A stretch of DNA of 64,000 nt from JAVVHE01 sp032249695 (GCA_032249695.1 JAVVHE010000002.1:62001-126000), one strand, 5' to 3'. Shown: positions 38,046 to 46,553, counted from the stretch's first letter. Numbers and translations: made by a program. Notes: a model not told the origin generated them from the sequence alone.

Positions 38046-40051
38046 GCACGACGCCCGCGGCCAGGCCACTGGTGCCGCGGATCGTGCAGCCGATCACCGG
38101 CCGTGCGCGCGCACTGAAGCGGATCGGGCCGGAGCGGGTGCTGACCACCGCGCTCGCGCTGGTCGTCGGGCTGCTGCTCGCGCGCTTTTCATGGGATACG
38201 CCGATCCTGCGCCAGGCCGAGGCGGGGCTGTACGACCTCCGCACCGCCCTCGCTGCGCCGCGAGTCGACCAGGACCAGCGCATCACGATGGTCGTGTTCA
38301 CCGAGGGCACGCTGCAGCGATCGAAGCGCCGCTCACCGCTCGACCGCAAGCTGCTGGCGACCGCGCTGCAGGGGATCGACCGGGCGGGCGCCAAGGCGAT
38401 CGGCGTCGACATCCTGATCGATTCGCCGATGCCCGACGAGGACGGCGGGCTGATCGCTGCGCTTAAGGGACTGAGGACACCGACCTATTTCGCGTTCGCC
38501 GGGACCGAGGACACCTCGGCCTTCATCCTGCCCTGGCAGGAGGAGCATCTGCGCGGCTTCTTCAAGGCCGTCGAACCAGCCGTCCGTCCGGCGAGCGTGC
38601 GGCTGGAGGCCGACGGCGACGGCGTGATCCGGCGCTGGCCCGCCTCGTCGCCCTACGCGCGGCCGATCGCGCAGCTGATCACCGCCACCACGCATGACGG
38701 CCGCACCGCGGTGCGCTTCCGCCAGCCGCTGTTCAAGGACCGGCCGGTGTTCAACAAGGTCGGAGTCGAGCTGCTGGCGACGCCGGGAGTCGGCGCGGCG
38801 CTGGCACCGCTGTTCAAGGACAAGATCGTGCTGGTCGGGGCCGACCTGCCGACCGAGGACCGGCTGCCGACGCCCGACTATGCGCTGACCGGCCAATCGA
38901 CCGCGGGAACCGAAATCCTGGCGCATATGGCCGCGCAGGCGCTCGACGGCGCATGGCCCGCGCGCATCCCGCCCTGGGCGCTGTGGCTGTGCGCCTTGGC
39001 CGCGGTCGCAGCCGGCGCCTACACATCGGTACAGGAGCAGCGCAGCTGGTGGCTGCGCATCGCGCTGGTGCTTCAGCTCGCGGCGCTTCTCGCCGGGCCG
39101 TTCCTGCTCGCCGCCGCCGAGCGGATCGACACCTACAGCTTCCCGGCGCTCGGCTGGGTGATCGGCTGGCTGCTGGCGTTCGTGATGGTCGGCTCGGCAG
39201 CGCGATCGGTTTCGGCCGAACAGCGCCGCTTCGCGCAGGGCGCGCTGGGCCAGTACCTCCCCAAGGACGTCGCCGCGCAGATCCTGCGCGAGCCCGAGCG
39301 GCTGGCGCTGCGCGGCGAGGACCGCGAAATCTACGCACTGTTCACCGATCTGGAGGGATTCACCAAGCGCAGCCATCGCCTGACCCCAGCCGAGGTCGGC
39401 AACTACATGAACGCCTATCTCGACCAGCTGTGCGAGATCGCGCTGCGCTATGGCGCGACGATCGACAAGTTCATCGGCGACGCGGTGGTGGCGTTCTGGG
39501 GAGCGCCGGTCGCCCGGCCCGACGACGCGAAGAATGCGCTCGCCGCGGCGGTGGAGATGTGTCGGCCGATGCGGCTGAGTGTTGATCTCGCCGACGGATC
39601 GCCAGACATCGGCCGGACGCGCGTGGGGCTGCATTTCGGGCCGGTGGTCGTCGGCAATTTCGGCGGATCGGGGCGCTTCCAGTACACTGCGCTCGGCGAT
39701 GCGATGAACACCGCTGCGCGGCTGGAGGCTGCGAACAAATCGCTGAAAACCAAGGCGCTGATCAGCCGCGAGGTGAAGGATCGCGTGCCGCCGGGCGGCC
39801 CGGGGCTGCGGCCGATGGGGCGCATCGTGCTGCGCGGCCGCGAGACGCCGATCGAGGTTTACGAGCCGTGCGAGAACGCCGCCGACGGCCAGCTGCTCGA
39901 TCGCCTGTATCGCCGCTTCGATGACGGTGACCGCTCGGCCATCGAAGAACTGAAGCTGATCGCCGCCGCTTCTCCCAACGACATCGCGCTGGACTTCTTC
40001 GTATTCCGCCTGCGCCAGATCGGGCCGGGCGGCGCATTCGCACTGGAATAG
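38042..40051 (+). CDS. CHASE2-domain class III adenylate cyclase
   Basis: This 669-residue inner-membrane receptor starts at GTG 38042 within the stop of the CHAT gene. One membrane segment lies near residues 38-55. A periplasmic CHASE2 sensor domain follows (about 60-300), then three membrane helices (about 308-390). The class III cyclase domain covers about 430-610. Metal-binding Asp residues are in F-T-D-L-E-G-F-T and K-F-I-G-D-A-V-V; the Lys of that second motif and the Thr of Q-Y-T-A-L-G-D fit ATP rather than GTP selection, and N-T-A-A-R gives the transition-state Asn and Arg. It should make cAMP in response to an extracytoplasmic signal. Being in the TpsA/CHAT operon suggests the signal relates to the exoprotein or the CHAT protein. 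Confidence 0.9.
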   Translation: MSTTPAARPLVPRIVQPITGRARALKRIGPERVLTTALALVVGLLLARFSWDTPILRQAEAGLYDLRTALAAPRVDQDQRITMVVFTEGTLQRSKRRSPLDRKLLATALQGIDRAGAKAIGVDILIDSPMPDEDGGLIAALKGLRTPTYFAFAGTEDTSAFILPWQEEHLRGFFKAVEPAVRPASVRLEADGDGVIRRWPASSPYARPIAQLITATTHDGRTAVRFRQPLFKDRPVFNKVGVELLATPGVGAALAPLFKDKIVLVGADLPTEDRLPTPDYALTGQSTAGTEILAHMAAQALDGAWPARIPPWALWLCALAAVAAGAYTSVQEQRSWWLRIALVLQLAALLAGPFLLAAAERIDTYSFPALGWVIGWLLAFVMVGSAARSVSAEQRRFAQGALGQYLPKDVAAQILREPERLALRGEDREIYALFTDLEGFTKRSHRLTPAEVGNYMNAYLDQLCEIALRYGATIDKFIGDAVVAFWGAPVARPDDAKNALAAAVEMCRPMRLSVDLADGSPDIGRTRVGLHFGPVVVGNFGGSGRFQYTALGDAMNTAARLEAANKSLKTKALISREVKDRVPPGGPGLRPMGRIVLRGRETPIEVYEPCENAADGQLLDRLYRRFDDGDRSAIEELKLIAAASPNDIALDFFVFRLRQIGPGGAFALE

Positions 40052-40211
40052 CCGCAGCGCAACCGGCGCTACCTTTGGTCCGTAGACTTGGGTAGAGGCT
40101 CGGGCAGGCGACGGTATCGTTCAGCACTGCTGCAGGGCGCGGTCGTCATGCATTACTGGGGCGCAGCAGTTCGGCGTGGCTGCGCGCACGGCAACTAGGA
40201 GGCGGGTTGAG

Positions 40212-40934
40212 ATGCGGAAATCGTTCGTGCTTGGGCTTGGGATGCTGCTGGCGGGGACTGTCGGCGCGCATGCCCAGTTTCTCGTCGTGCGCTCGGCGGG
40301 TCCGTCGGCCGGCCGTTATGCAACGGGGACGACGATCCCGGCAAACGCGGTTCTTGCGCTGAAGCCCGGCGACGAGGTCGTCGTGCTTGATGGCAAGGGT
40401 ACACGCTCGCTGAAGGGTCCGGGCAATGTTCTGGCCAGCGGGCCGAGCCAGGCGACGGGGCTGGCCGACTCGCTCTCCAGCCTCACTCGGCAGACCGGAC
40501 GCGGCATGGCGCGCATCGGCGCCGTGCGCGGCACCGTCATCAGTTCGATCCCAAGCCTCTACGCAATCGATGTCGATGGCGACGGCAGCTACTGCGTGAT
40601 GAATCCGTCGGAGGTGACGCTCTACCGCGCCGACAGCGGCGGCGCGCGCTCGGTGACGCTCACGCGCGCCAGCGACAACCGCACCGTCACGGTCAACTTC
40701 GCTGCCGGCCAGTCGTCGGTGCCGTGGCCCGCCGCGCTCGCGCCCGGCTCGGCGCAGGCCGAGGTGACAGCCACGTCGAACGGCCAGGCGCACGTGCTGT
40801 CGATCAAGCCGGTCGCGCAGCCGGCGACGCTCGGCGATCTCACCCAGACTCTCGCAGCCAATGCCTGCGCGCGTCAGCTGGGCTATCTGCGCCGCGCGGC
40901 GGGCACCGCCGAAGGCACGAGCGGCGCCCAGTAA
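40212..40934 (+). CDS. Exported protein of unknown function in the TPS-CHAT locus
   Basis: This encodes 240 residues from ATG 40212, with AGGAGG 6-12 bases upstream; the in-frame ATG at 40176 lacks such a site and would spoil the signal peptide. The mature protein follows M-R-K-S-F-V-L-G-L-G-M-L-L-A-G-T-V-G-A-H-A-Q. It then reads like a small beta-rich protein: an early V-L-A-L-K-P-G-D-E-V-V-V-L-D segment resembles the start of FecR-type periplasmic domains, and G-A-V-R-G-T-V occurs near residue 100. Two Cys residues (in Y-C-V and N-A-C-A) could pair. It lies 160 bases after the cyclase gene on the same strand, so it may be a fifth member of the locus. I do not recognise its family with certainty. 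Confidence 0.7.
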   Translation: MRKSFVLGLGMLLAGTVGAHAQFLVVRSAGPSAGRYATGTTIPANAVLALKPGDEVVVLDGKGTRSLKGPGNVLASGPSQATGLADSLSSLTRQTGRGMARIGAVRGTVISSIPSLYAIDVDGDGSYCVMNPSEVTLYRADSGGARSVTLTRASDNRTVTVNFAAGQSSVPWPAALAPGSAQAEVTATSNGQAHVLSIKPVAQPATLGDLTQTLAANACARQLGYLRRAAGTAEGTSGAQ

Positions 40935-41004
40935 GCGCCGCGGCGGTCGAGCGCGATGGCGGGATCGGGCGTTTGCCGCCTGAACCCGCCGCCGGAAACA
41001 CTGG

Positions 41005-41278
41005 ATGCGCCACCGCACATCAGCGCTCATCTCGTTGCCGCTCGCGGCGGCCTCGATCGGCCTTGGCCTTGCCACCAGTGCTTGCGCCCAAGGTGGTCGC
41101 CAAGCAAGCGGGCCTGCCGCGCCGAAGCGGCCTCATCCGGGGCGACGGCGTGCGCGAGCCGGTGGCAGGCGGCCTGATCCTCGCCGCGCCCAAAAAGCCG
41201 GACGGTGCGGGCGACGATCGCCGGCTTCGCGATCGTCGCAGCCCGATCAATGCGCAAGATCGCCCGAGCCAAACGTAG
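41005..41278 (+). pseudogene. Possible frameshifted small exported protein
   Basis: From ATG 41005 one frame gives a signal-like start (hydrophobic L-I-S-L-P-L-A-A-A-S-I-G-L-G-L-A, then A-C-A) but turns Arg/Pro-rich after about 41090. The +1 frame from about 41090 reads more like protein (V-V-A-K-Q-A-G-L-P, S-G-L-I-R-G-D-G-V-R-E-P-V-A-G-G-L-I) and stops at 41276-41278, just before the terminator stem. I infer a small gene interrupted by a one-base shift, real or a sequencing error. The whole call is tentative. Confidence 0.3.
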
Positions 41279-41280
41279 AA

Positions 41281-41306
41281 GGGGCGCTCCGTTGCCGGAG
41301 CGCCCC
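41281..41306 (-). terminator. Terminator hairpin after hemA
   Basis: An 11-bp perfect stem (41281-41291 with 41296-41306) closes a 4-base TTGC loop. Read on the minus strand it lies 24 bases past the hemA stop and is followed by the T-rich TTCTACGTTT, fitting an intrinsic terminator for the photosynthesis operon. It could also act on plus-strand transcripts, though without a T-run. Confidence 0.75.
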
Positions 41307-41329
41307 TCGGTTCAGCGGTGCAGCGCGCG

Positions 41330-42550
41330 TCAGGCCGCGATCGCTCGCCGGGCAAGCGCACACTGGCTCCAGATTTCAGAGAGTGCGTCCACCAGCCGGT
41401 TGATATCGCCATCGGTATGCACGGGCGACGGTGTAATCCGCAGACGCTCAGTCCCGACGGGCACGGTTGGGTAGTTGATCGGCTGCACGTAGATGCCGTG
41501 ATTGTCCATCAGCCAGTCGCTGATGCGTTTGCACTTGTGCGCGTCGCCGACCATGACCGGGATGATGTGGCTATCATTCGGTAAGTGCGGAATACCGATT
41601 CCGGTCAGTCGCGCGCGGACTTTCGCCACGCGCTCCTTATGCTTGGCACGTTCCCACTGGGATTGCTTCAAATACTTGACCGAAGCGCAGGCACCGGCGG
41701 CGATCGCTGGCGGCAGCGCGGTCGTGAAGATGAAGCCCGACGCGAACGAGCGAACGAAGTCGCACAGCGCCGCCGACGCAGCGATATAGCCGCCCATCAC
41801 GCCAAACGCCTTGCCCAGCGTTCCTTCGATGACGGTGATCCGGTCCATCAGCCCTTCGCGCTCGGCAACGCCGCCGCCGCGCGGGCCGTAGAGGCCGACC
41901 GCGTGAACTTCGTCGATATAGCTCATCGCGCCGTAGGTCTCGCAGACGTCCAGGATCTCGGCGATCGGCGCGATATCCCCGTCCATCGAATAGACGCTTT
42001 CGAACGCTACCAGCTTGGGCCGCGACGGATCGGTCTCGGACAGCAGCCGTGCAAGGTCGTCGGGGCTGTTGTGCTTGAAAATATGCCGCTCGGCGCGGCT
42101 GTGGCGGATGCCCTCGATCATCGAGGCATGGTTGGCCGCGTCTGAGAACACCACGCAGCCCGGCAGCTTCGCCGCCAGCGTACCCAGCGCCGCCCAATTG
42201 GAGACATAGCCGCTGGTGAACAGCAGCGCCGCTTCCTTGTTGTGCAGGTCAGCCAGCTCGCGCTCCAGCGCGACATGGTGCACGTTGGTGCCGCTGATGT
42301 TGCGCGTGCCGCCCGCACCGGCGCCGCACTGATCGAGCGCGCTGTGCATCGCTTCAACAACGACCGGGTGCTGGCCCATCCCCAGATAGTCGTTGGAGCA
42401 CCAGACGGTGACATCCTGCGCTTCACCCGCCTTATGGCGGGTCGCCCGGGGGAAAGCGCCGGCCTTGCGCTCAAGATTGGCGAAGACGCGGTAACGCCCA
42501 TCGGCGCGCAGCCGCGTCAATTCGCTCTGGAACAGGGCCTCATAGTCCAT
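41330..42550 (-). CDS. hemA: 5-Aminolevulinate synthase
   Basis: This encodes 406 residues from ATG 42550 (M-D-Y-E-A-L-F), the usual length for bacterial ALAS; the longer open frame upstream is the puhE gene read in another frame. The enzyme condenses glycine and succinyl-CoA to 5-aminolevulinate in the Shemin pathway, the first step of heme and bacteriochlorophyll synthesis. Diagnostic features are the alpha-oxoamine synthase fold, D-E-V-H-A-V-G-L-Y-G, and the PLP lysine in T-L-G-K-A-F-G. It is the last gene of the photosynthesis operon and overlaps the puhE stop by 11 bases. This is the conserved alphaproteobacterial puhE-hemA arrangement and probably ties precursor supply to pigment demand. 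Confidence 0.96.
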   Translation of the reverse strand: MDYEALFQSELTRLRADGRYRVFANLERKAGAFPRATRHKAGEAQDVTVWCSNDYLGMGQHPVVVEAMHSALDQCGAGAGGTRNISGTNVHHVALERELADLHNKEAALLFTSGYVSNWAALGTLAAKLPGCVVFSDAANHASMIEGIRHSRAERHIFKHNSPDDLARLLSETDPSRPKLVAFESVYSMDGDIAPIAEILDVCETYGAMSYIDEVHAVGLYGPRGGGVAEREGLMDRITVIEGTLGKAFGVMGGYIAASAALCDFVRSFASGFIFTTALPPAIAAGACASVKYLKQSQWERAKHKERVAKVRARLTGIGIPHLPNDSHIIPVMVGDAHKCKRISDWLMDNHGIYVQPINYPTVPVGTERLRITPSPVHTDGDINRLVDALSEIWSQCALARRAIAA

Positions 42551-43349
42551 TTCGGTGCTCTCCCGCCAAACCGTGTATAGTGGTGCGCGCCGGGATCGCC
42601 CAGCGCCAAAGCGCCGCGTCACGCAGCGGAATTGCCAAGAATACATGCTCCAGCAGCCCCAGCGCGCTGAGACCGAACAGCAGACAAAGCCCCACACCCA
42701 TGGCACTTCCGGCAGGCGCTGCAAGTGCGCGTCCGGCAAGCCAGCCGGTCAGCGCGGCCGCGAAGCCCAGCGCGCCGATCAGCGCCGGGCTGAAGTGCCG
42801 CGGGCCGAAATAGCTCTTCAGATAGGCCAGGTGCGGCGGCAGCAGCTCGTCCGAGAAGCTCGGTACGCCGGCGAAGATCGCTAGCTTTGACGACAGCCTC
42901 AGCACGAAGAGCAGCCCAAAAATGCACGCGCCCGTTGGGTTTGATGCGTTCCAGCTGAGCGAGACGATGAGCGCGAGCGTCAGCGCCAGCGCCAGCTCGT
43001 GGTGGATCACGGCTCCGGTCGCCGCCCGGAAGCGAGCAAGTCCGCCAAGGTCGGCGGGGCAGGGCAGCCGGTTGGGGCCGGTGACTGCACCGCTGAGGAA
43101 GGCGAGCTCGTGCCAGCCCCAGACCATCAGCGCGCCGAGCGCACCGATATAGGCAGCGCGCGGCGCGGGATCGTGCGCTGACAAGGCGATCAGCCCCATG
43201 CCCCACAGCCCCATCAGCCCGGCCAGCGCGAGGCTGCGCCCGAAGGTGGCGCGCGGGCGGTTCGCGCCCCACGCCACCAGCGCCGTCCCCGCGAACCACA
43301 GCGCCGTGATGACGCCAAGCGCCAGAGCCAGGCCCGCTGCTGCTACCAC
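42540..43349 (-). CDS. puhE: Photosynthetic complex assembly protein PuhE
   Basis: I choose GTG 43349, which overlaps the acsF stop and gives 269 residues, near the usual PuhE length; the longer frame upstream is Arg/Gly junk inside acsF. The protein is integral membrane with about 6-8 hydrophobic segments, the first being V-V-A-A-A-G-L-A-L-A-L-G-V-I-T-A-L-W-F. A W-G-W-H-E-L-A-F motif and N-P-T-G-A-C-I-F-G-L-L-F match the PuhE/DUF3623 family. PuhE is known to affect bacteriochlorophyll production and reaction-centre assembly, though its mechanism is unclear. It sits between acsF and hemA as in purple bacteria. Confidence 0.9.
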   Translation of the reverse strand: MVAAAGLALALGVITALWFAGTALVAWGANRPRATFGRSLALAGLMGLWGMGLIALSAHDPAPRAAYIGALGALMVWGWHELAFLSGAVTGPNRLPCPADLGGLARFRAATGAVIHHELALALTLALIVSLSWNASNPTGACIFGLLFVLRLSSKLAIFAGVPSFSDELLPPHLAYLKSYFGPRHFSPALIGALGFAAALTGWLAGRALAAPAGSAMGVGLCLLFGLSALGLLEHVFLAIPLRDAALWRWAIPARTTIHGLAGEHRNGL

Positions 43350-44401
43350 GCGGGCTGCATCCGCACGCTCGCCGGCAACTCGTTCGAAGGCGCGCGGTGG
43401 AAATACATGCGGGCGAAGCTGAGGCCGACCCTCGCCATGCCGCCTGCGCGCATCAGTAACCCGCCGATGCCGCCGCGGCGCCTGCCGTCCTCCACCGCCT
43501 CCGCCCCGACACGCAGCGACTCCATCGCAGCGCGGAAGCGCGGGCAATCGGTATCGAGCGTCACCGGAAATACCTGGCGGCTGATAGCTGTGCAGATATT
43601 GAACACACGGTAGTCGTAATCGGTCGGATCGATACCCAGCGCGTTGTGAAACTCAGGCCGCGCGTGATCCCGGATGTACATCGTCGAATAGACAGACAGC
43701 AGGAAAAAGCGGATCCACAGCTTGTTCGCGCCCCGCAGTAGTTTGGGGTCGGCGCGCATCAGCAACGCGAACGCCTCGCCGTGGCGGAACTCGTCCTGGC
43801 ACCATTCCTTGAACCAGCTGAAGATCGGATGAAACTGAAACTCCGGATACGCAGCCAACTGGCGGTAGATACTGATATAGCGCGCGTAGCCAATCTTCTC
43901 GCTTAAGTAAACTGCATACCAGATAAACTTAAGCTTGAAATATGTGTACTTCTTCGTCTTGGTCAGGAAGCTCAGGTCCACGCCAATCCCGGCGTCCTTC
44001 AGCACTTCGTTGATGAAGCCGGCATGGCGGCTCTCGTCGCGTGCCAGCAACTTGAACAGCTGCTTCACGTCGGGGTTGGACGTTCGCTTGGCGATCTCGG
44101 CATAAAGAATGCAGCCGGAAAACTCGGCCGTCAGGCTTGAAACCAAAAAATCGATGAACTCGCGCCGAAGGGGCGGGGGTAACTTCTCAATAATGCCGTC
44201 GAAAGCCTGGGTCCGGCGGAAATGACGCTTGTTCACGTCCGCTTCCATTTCGTCCATCAGCTCGTCCCATTCACGGCGAACACTGGAGACGTCGATGGAA
44301 TCGAGCGCTTCGAAGTCGGTTGTATAGAAGCGGGGGCTAAGGACTGTGTCCTCGACTGCCATCGACAGCGTATCGGGGCGTTCCATCACGGCCGCGCTCA
44401 T
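43343..44401 (-). CDS. acsF: Mg-protoporphyrin IX monomethyl ester oxidative cyclase
   Basis: This encodes 352 residues from ATG 44401, one base after the stop of the small upstream gene, with GGGGAG as ribosome site; an in-frame upstream ATG is less likely. AcsF is the oxygen-dependent diiron cyclase that forms ring E to make divinyl protochlorophyllide. Diiron ligand motifs are seen in Y-A-E-I-A-K-R and D-E-S-R-H-A-G-F, with a further E-F-R-H-G-E-A-F. Using this enzyme rather than the anaerobic BchE fits an aerobic phototroph; no bchE is seen here. The stop overlaps puhE. Confidence 0.96.
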   Translation of the reverse strand: MSAAVMERPDTLSMAVEDTVLSPRFYTTDFEALDSIDVSSVRREWDELMDEMEADVNKRHFRRTQAFDGIIEKLPPPLRREFIDFLVSSLTAEFSGCILYAEIAKRTSNPDVKQLFKLLARDESRHAGFINEVLKDAGIGVDLSFLTKTKKYTYFKLKFIWYAVYLSEKIGYARYISIYRQLAAYPEFQFHPIFSWFKEWCQDEFRHGEAFALLMRADPKLLRGANKLWIRFFLLSVYSTMYIRDHARPEFHNALGIDPTDYDYRVFNICTAISRQVFPVTLDTDCPRFRAAMESLRVGAEAVEDGRRRGGIGGLLMRAGGMARVGLSFARMYFHRAPSNELPASVRMQPAW

Positions 44402-44402
44402 C

Positions 44403-44684
44403 TTACATTCTCCCCGGATTGAAGCTGACCTCATAAAGCTCGCCCAATTCGAAGCGCGCCTTGATGCGTGTCAGAAGCCGTTCGAGCGCAGTCGCGCGCT
44501 CGACTGTCGCGATACGCGTTTCGATCACCTTCGCGCCGAACGGCAATGCGATCGGGCGGCCATGCACGCGCACCTTGTCGCCGGGCTGCAGCCGAATATC
44601 GCCCTCCAGCTCCACATGCGCATGGAAATGCTCGGGGCTCTGCTCGATCTCGATCCGGCAGGGCGTATCAAAACGGCGGCGCAT
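44403..44684 (-). CDS. Small conserved-position protein between puhC and acsF
   Basis: This encodes 93 residues from ATG 44684, between puhC and acsF and read in the same direction, with 8 and 1 base gaps. It starts M-R-R-R-F-D-T-P, contains H-F-H-A-H-V-E-L-E-G-D-I and R-L-Q-P-G-D-K-V-R-V-H-G, then a helical segment (A-L-E-R-L-L-T-R-I-K). It is soluble, with no Cys cluster or membrane span. A small gene in this place is common in photosynthesis clusters, but I know of no defined function. Complex assembly or AcsF support is suggested only by position. Confidence 0.7.
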   Translation of the reverse strand: MRRRFDTPCRIEIEQSPEHFHAHVELEGDIRLQPGDKVRVHGRPIALPFGAKVIETRIATVERATALERLLTRIKARFELGELYEVSFNPGRM

Positions 44685-44692
44685 GGCGGGTT

Positions 44693-45160
44693 TCAGCCTT
44701 TCAATAGCGCAGCGAAGGCCGCGCGGTTGGTCGTACCGAAGCCCGAGAGCTCGACCGTGCGGCCGGTCGCGAGGTCGACCAGCGTCAGCTCGCCATCGGT
44801 CCATTGCGTCAGGCGAAACGGAGTTTCGGCGCCCAGCTTGTGCTGCAACCGCTCGCGGGCGAGTGCACGCATCACGCCGCGCACGAAGCCGGCGCTGTCG
44901 CCTTTCAGCATAGCCACGCGCCGACCCGTTGCAGCGTCGGTGACCGCGACCGCCCCGCTGTCGTCACCGAACCGCAGCGTGCGCACGGCGACCGGTGAGA
45001 CGTGGCGCTCGACGCGCAGCTGCGCCGCGGTCGGCTCGGCCGGAAGAAGGCCGGAGCGCACACCCGCCGCGCAGGCGAGGGTCAGGCCGATGACACCAGC
45101 CGCCGCCCACAACACGCTGCGGGGTACGGGAATCTCGTCATGATGCTCGGCGGCGTTCAT
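44693..45160 (-). CDS. puhC: Photosynthetic complex assembly protein PuhC
   Basis: This 155-residue protein has one N-terminal membrane span (S-V-L-W-A-A-A-G-V-I-G-L-T-L) after a short His/Glu-rich start, then a periplasmic beta-rich domain with F-G-D-D-S-G-A-V-A-V-T-D and G-F-V-R-G-V-M-R-A-L-A-R-E-R. These match PuhC, which helps assemble the reaction-centre/LH1 core. Start and stop interlock with puhB by an ATGA overlap. Length and position in puhABC are canonical. Confidence 0.9.
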   Translation of the reverse strand: MNAAEHHDEIPVPRSVLWAAAGVIGLTLACAAGVRSGLLPAEPTAAQLRVERHVSPVAVRTLRFGDDSGAVAVTDAATGRRVAMLKGDSAGFVRGVMRALARERLQHKLGAETPFRLTQWTDGELTLVDLATGRTVELSGFGTTNRAAFAALLKG

Positions 45161-45780
45161 GCGAGACCTCCGACCAGCTCACCGGTGCGCACGCCGCTCG
45201 TCGCGGGTGCGTGGGCTGGCACGGGCACGGGCGCGGGCGCTGCGGCCGGAGCGTGGTCGCCCGGCGTACGCGCGATGGGGACGACCTCCCCACAGGCGCG
45301 GGCTAGCGCGGCGGCGGCTGTCGCCACATCGGGCAGCGCACGCATCATCGGGCGGGGGCGCGCCAGCTTCCACGGCCGCGCATGCGGCCACAGCAGGAAG
45401 TAGGCGAGCTTGGTGCCATCGGTCGGGGTCAGCGCGATGTCGCCCGCGCCGCGGCCGAGCGGATGGATGTCCGCCGCGCCGATGTCCTTCAGCGGGATGT
45501 TGACCGTCACCGGCACCGCCAGCCCGATCCGCATCACCAGCCGCTGTGAGGTCAGCACATAGTCCGCCTCGCGCGCCATGCCCCACGCGATCAGCGACAA
45601 CAGTCCCACGCAGAAGGTGCCGAGTACCGCCAGCACCGCCGCGCCGACCGGCTGGCCGACGGCCAGCGCAAGGAGCGCCAGCCCCGCGAAGTAGAAGCTG
45701 AGCGTCCGCGTATGGAACGCCGAGCGGGCGAGCAGGCGCGCGTCGGGTTTGCCTCGCCAGAGGATGCGGGTGTCGCTCAC
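45157..45780 (-). CDS. puhB: Photosynthetic complex assembly protein PuhB
   Basis: This 207-residue protein has two or three membrane spans (about residues 28-70) followed by a bacterial PH-like domain: Y-V-L-T-S-Q-R-L-V-M-R-I-G is the hallmark, with I-P-L-K-D-I. PuhB acts as a reaction-centre assembly factor in purple bacteria. The last 40 residues are an Ala/Pro/His-rich tail. It overlaps puhA and puhC by 4 bases each, so all three are translationally coupled. Confidence 0.92.
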   Translation of the reverse strand: MSDTRILWRGKPDARLLARSAFHTRTLSFYFAGLALLALAVGQPVGAAVLAVLGTFCVGLLSLIAWGMAREADYVLTSQRLVMRIGLAVPVTVNIPLKDIGAADIHPLGRGAGDIALTPTDGTKLAYFLLWPHARPWKLARPRPMMRALPDVATAAAALARACGEVVPIARTPGDHAPAAAPAPVPVPAHAPATSGVRTGELVGGLA

Positions 45781-46553
45781 AGCAGGGGCTCCGCGCGGGC
45801 TGCGGTCGCGTAGAGGTAGCCACCGCCATAATAGGCCATGATCTGGTCCTCCTCGCGCCGGGTGATGACGGCCGGATCGGCGAGTGCGGGCACGTTCGCC
45901 ATCTGGTGCGAGCTGATCGAGTCGGTGATGACGACGCGGCGCTCCTTGTCGACGCTCGTCTGGAAAAAGGGCGCGAGCACGGTTCGGCCACCCGGGATTT
46001 CCACCCCGTAATAGCGGATCACGCGGTCCGAGCGGTCGATCCAGATGTCGTTGATCGTGCCGCCGACGCGGCCGTCATAGCAGATGAACGGCCAGCCTCG
46101 TGGATCGGGATCGCCAGCTGCGAGGTAGAAGTCCGGATCCTGGCTGAGCGGCACGACGCGAACGCGGCCTTCCATGTCGAGGTCGGGCTCGGGCAGGCGC
46201 GCGCACCAGCTCGCCGGGCCGATGCCATCGACCAGCGGATCGCCCGTCGGCACGAACGGCGCGCCCTCGCTGCGCTCCAGCTGGCGAGCCGGGAGATCGC
46301 GAGCGTCGCGGTCATAGCGCGGCAGGCTGACCTCGCCGCGATTGTGCGGCAGCCGGTAGACCTTCGGTGTTGGGATCGTGAGCGGCCCGCCCACGTCTTC
46401 CAGCCGTCCGGTCACCTCATTTTCCAGAGGATAGCCTTCGCGGCGGTCCTCACGCCGGTTCTGGATCACCAACCACACGAAGAACAGCACGAATGCCCAG
46501 AAAGCCAGCTCGGCGACGTCGATGCCGCCCACCAAGACAACGCTGCTACCCAT
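45777..46553 (-). CDS. puhA: Photosynthetic reaction centre H subunit
   Basis: This 258-residue protein has a single N-terminal membrane helix (A-E-L-A-F-W-A-F-V-L-F-F-V-W-L-V-I), then R-R-E-D-R-R-E-G-Y-P-L, the H-subunit signature. A cytoplasmic PRC-barrel follows: G-W-P-F-I-C-Y-D-G-R-V-G-G-T-I-N-D-I-W-I-D-R. PuhA caps the L/M subunits and shapes the quinone-B proton path. A strong ribosome site (GGAGGAG, about 8 bases before ATG) suggests high translation. Its start overlaps the lhaA stop by 8 bases. Confidence 0.97.
   Translation of the reverse strand: MGSSVVLVGGIDVAELAFWAFVLFFVWLVIQNRREDRREGYPLENEVTGRLEDVGGPLTIPTPKVYRLPHNRGEVSLPRYDRDARDLPARQLERSEGAPFVPTGDPLVDGIGPASWCARLPEPDLDMEGRVRVVPLSQDPDFYLAAGDPDPRGWPFICYDGRVGGTINDIWIDRSDRVIRYYGVEIPGGRTVLAPFFQTSVDKERRVVITDSISSHQMANVPALADPAVITRREEDQIMAYYGGGYLYATAARAEPLL

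Noticed and set aside
40176..40211. Upstream ATG start for the exported unknown protein
   Set aside because: It would place 12 charged residues before the signal peptide, and the AGGAGG site serves ATG 40212.
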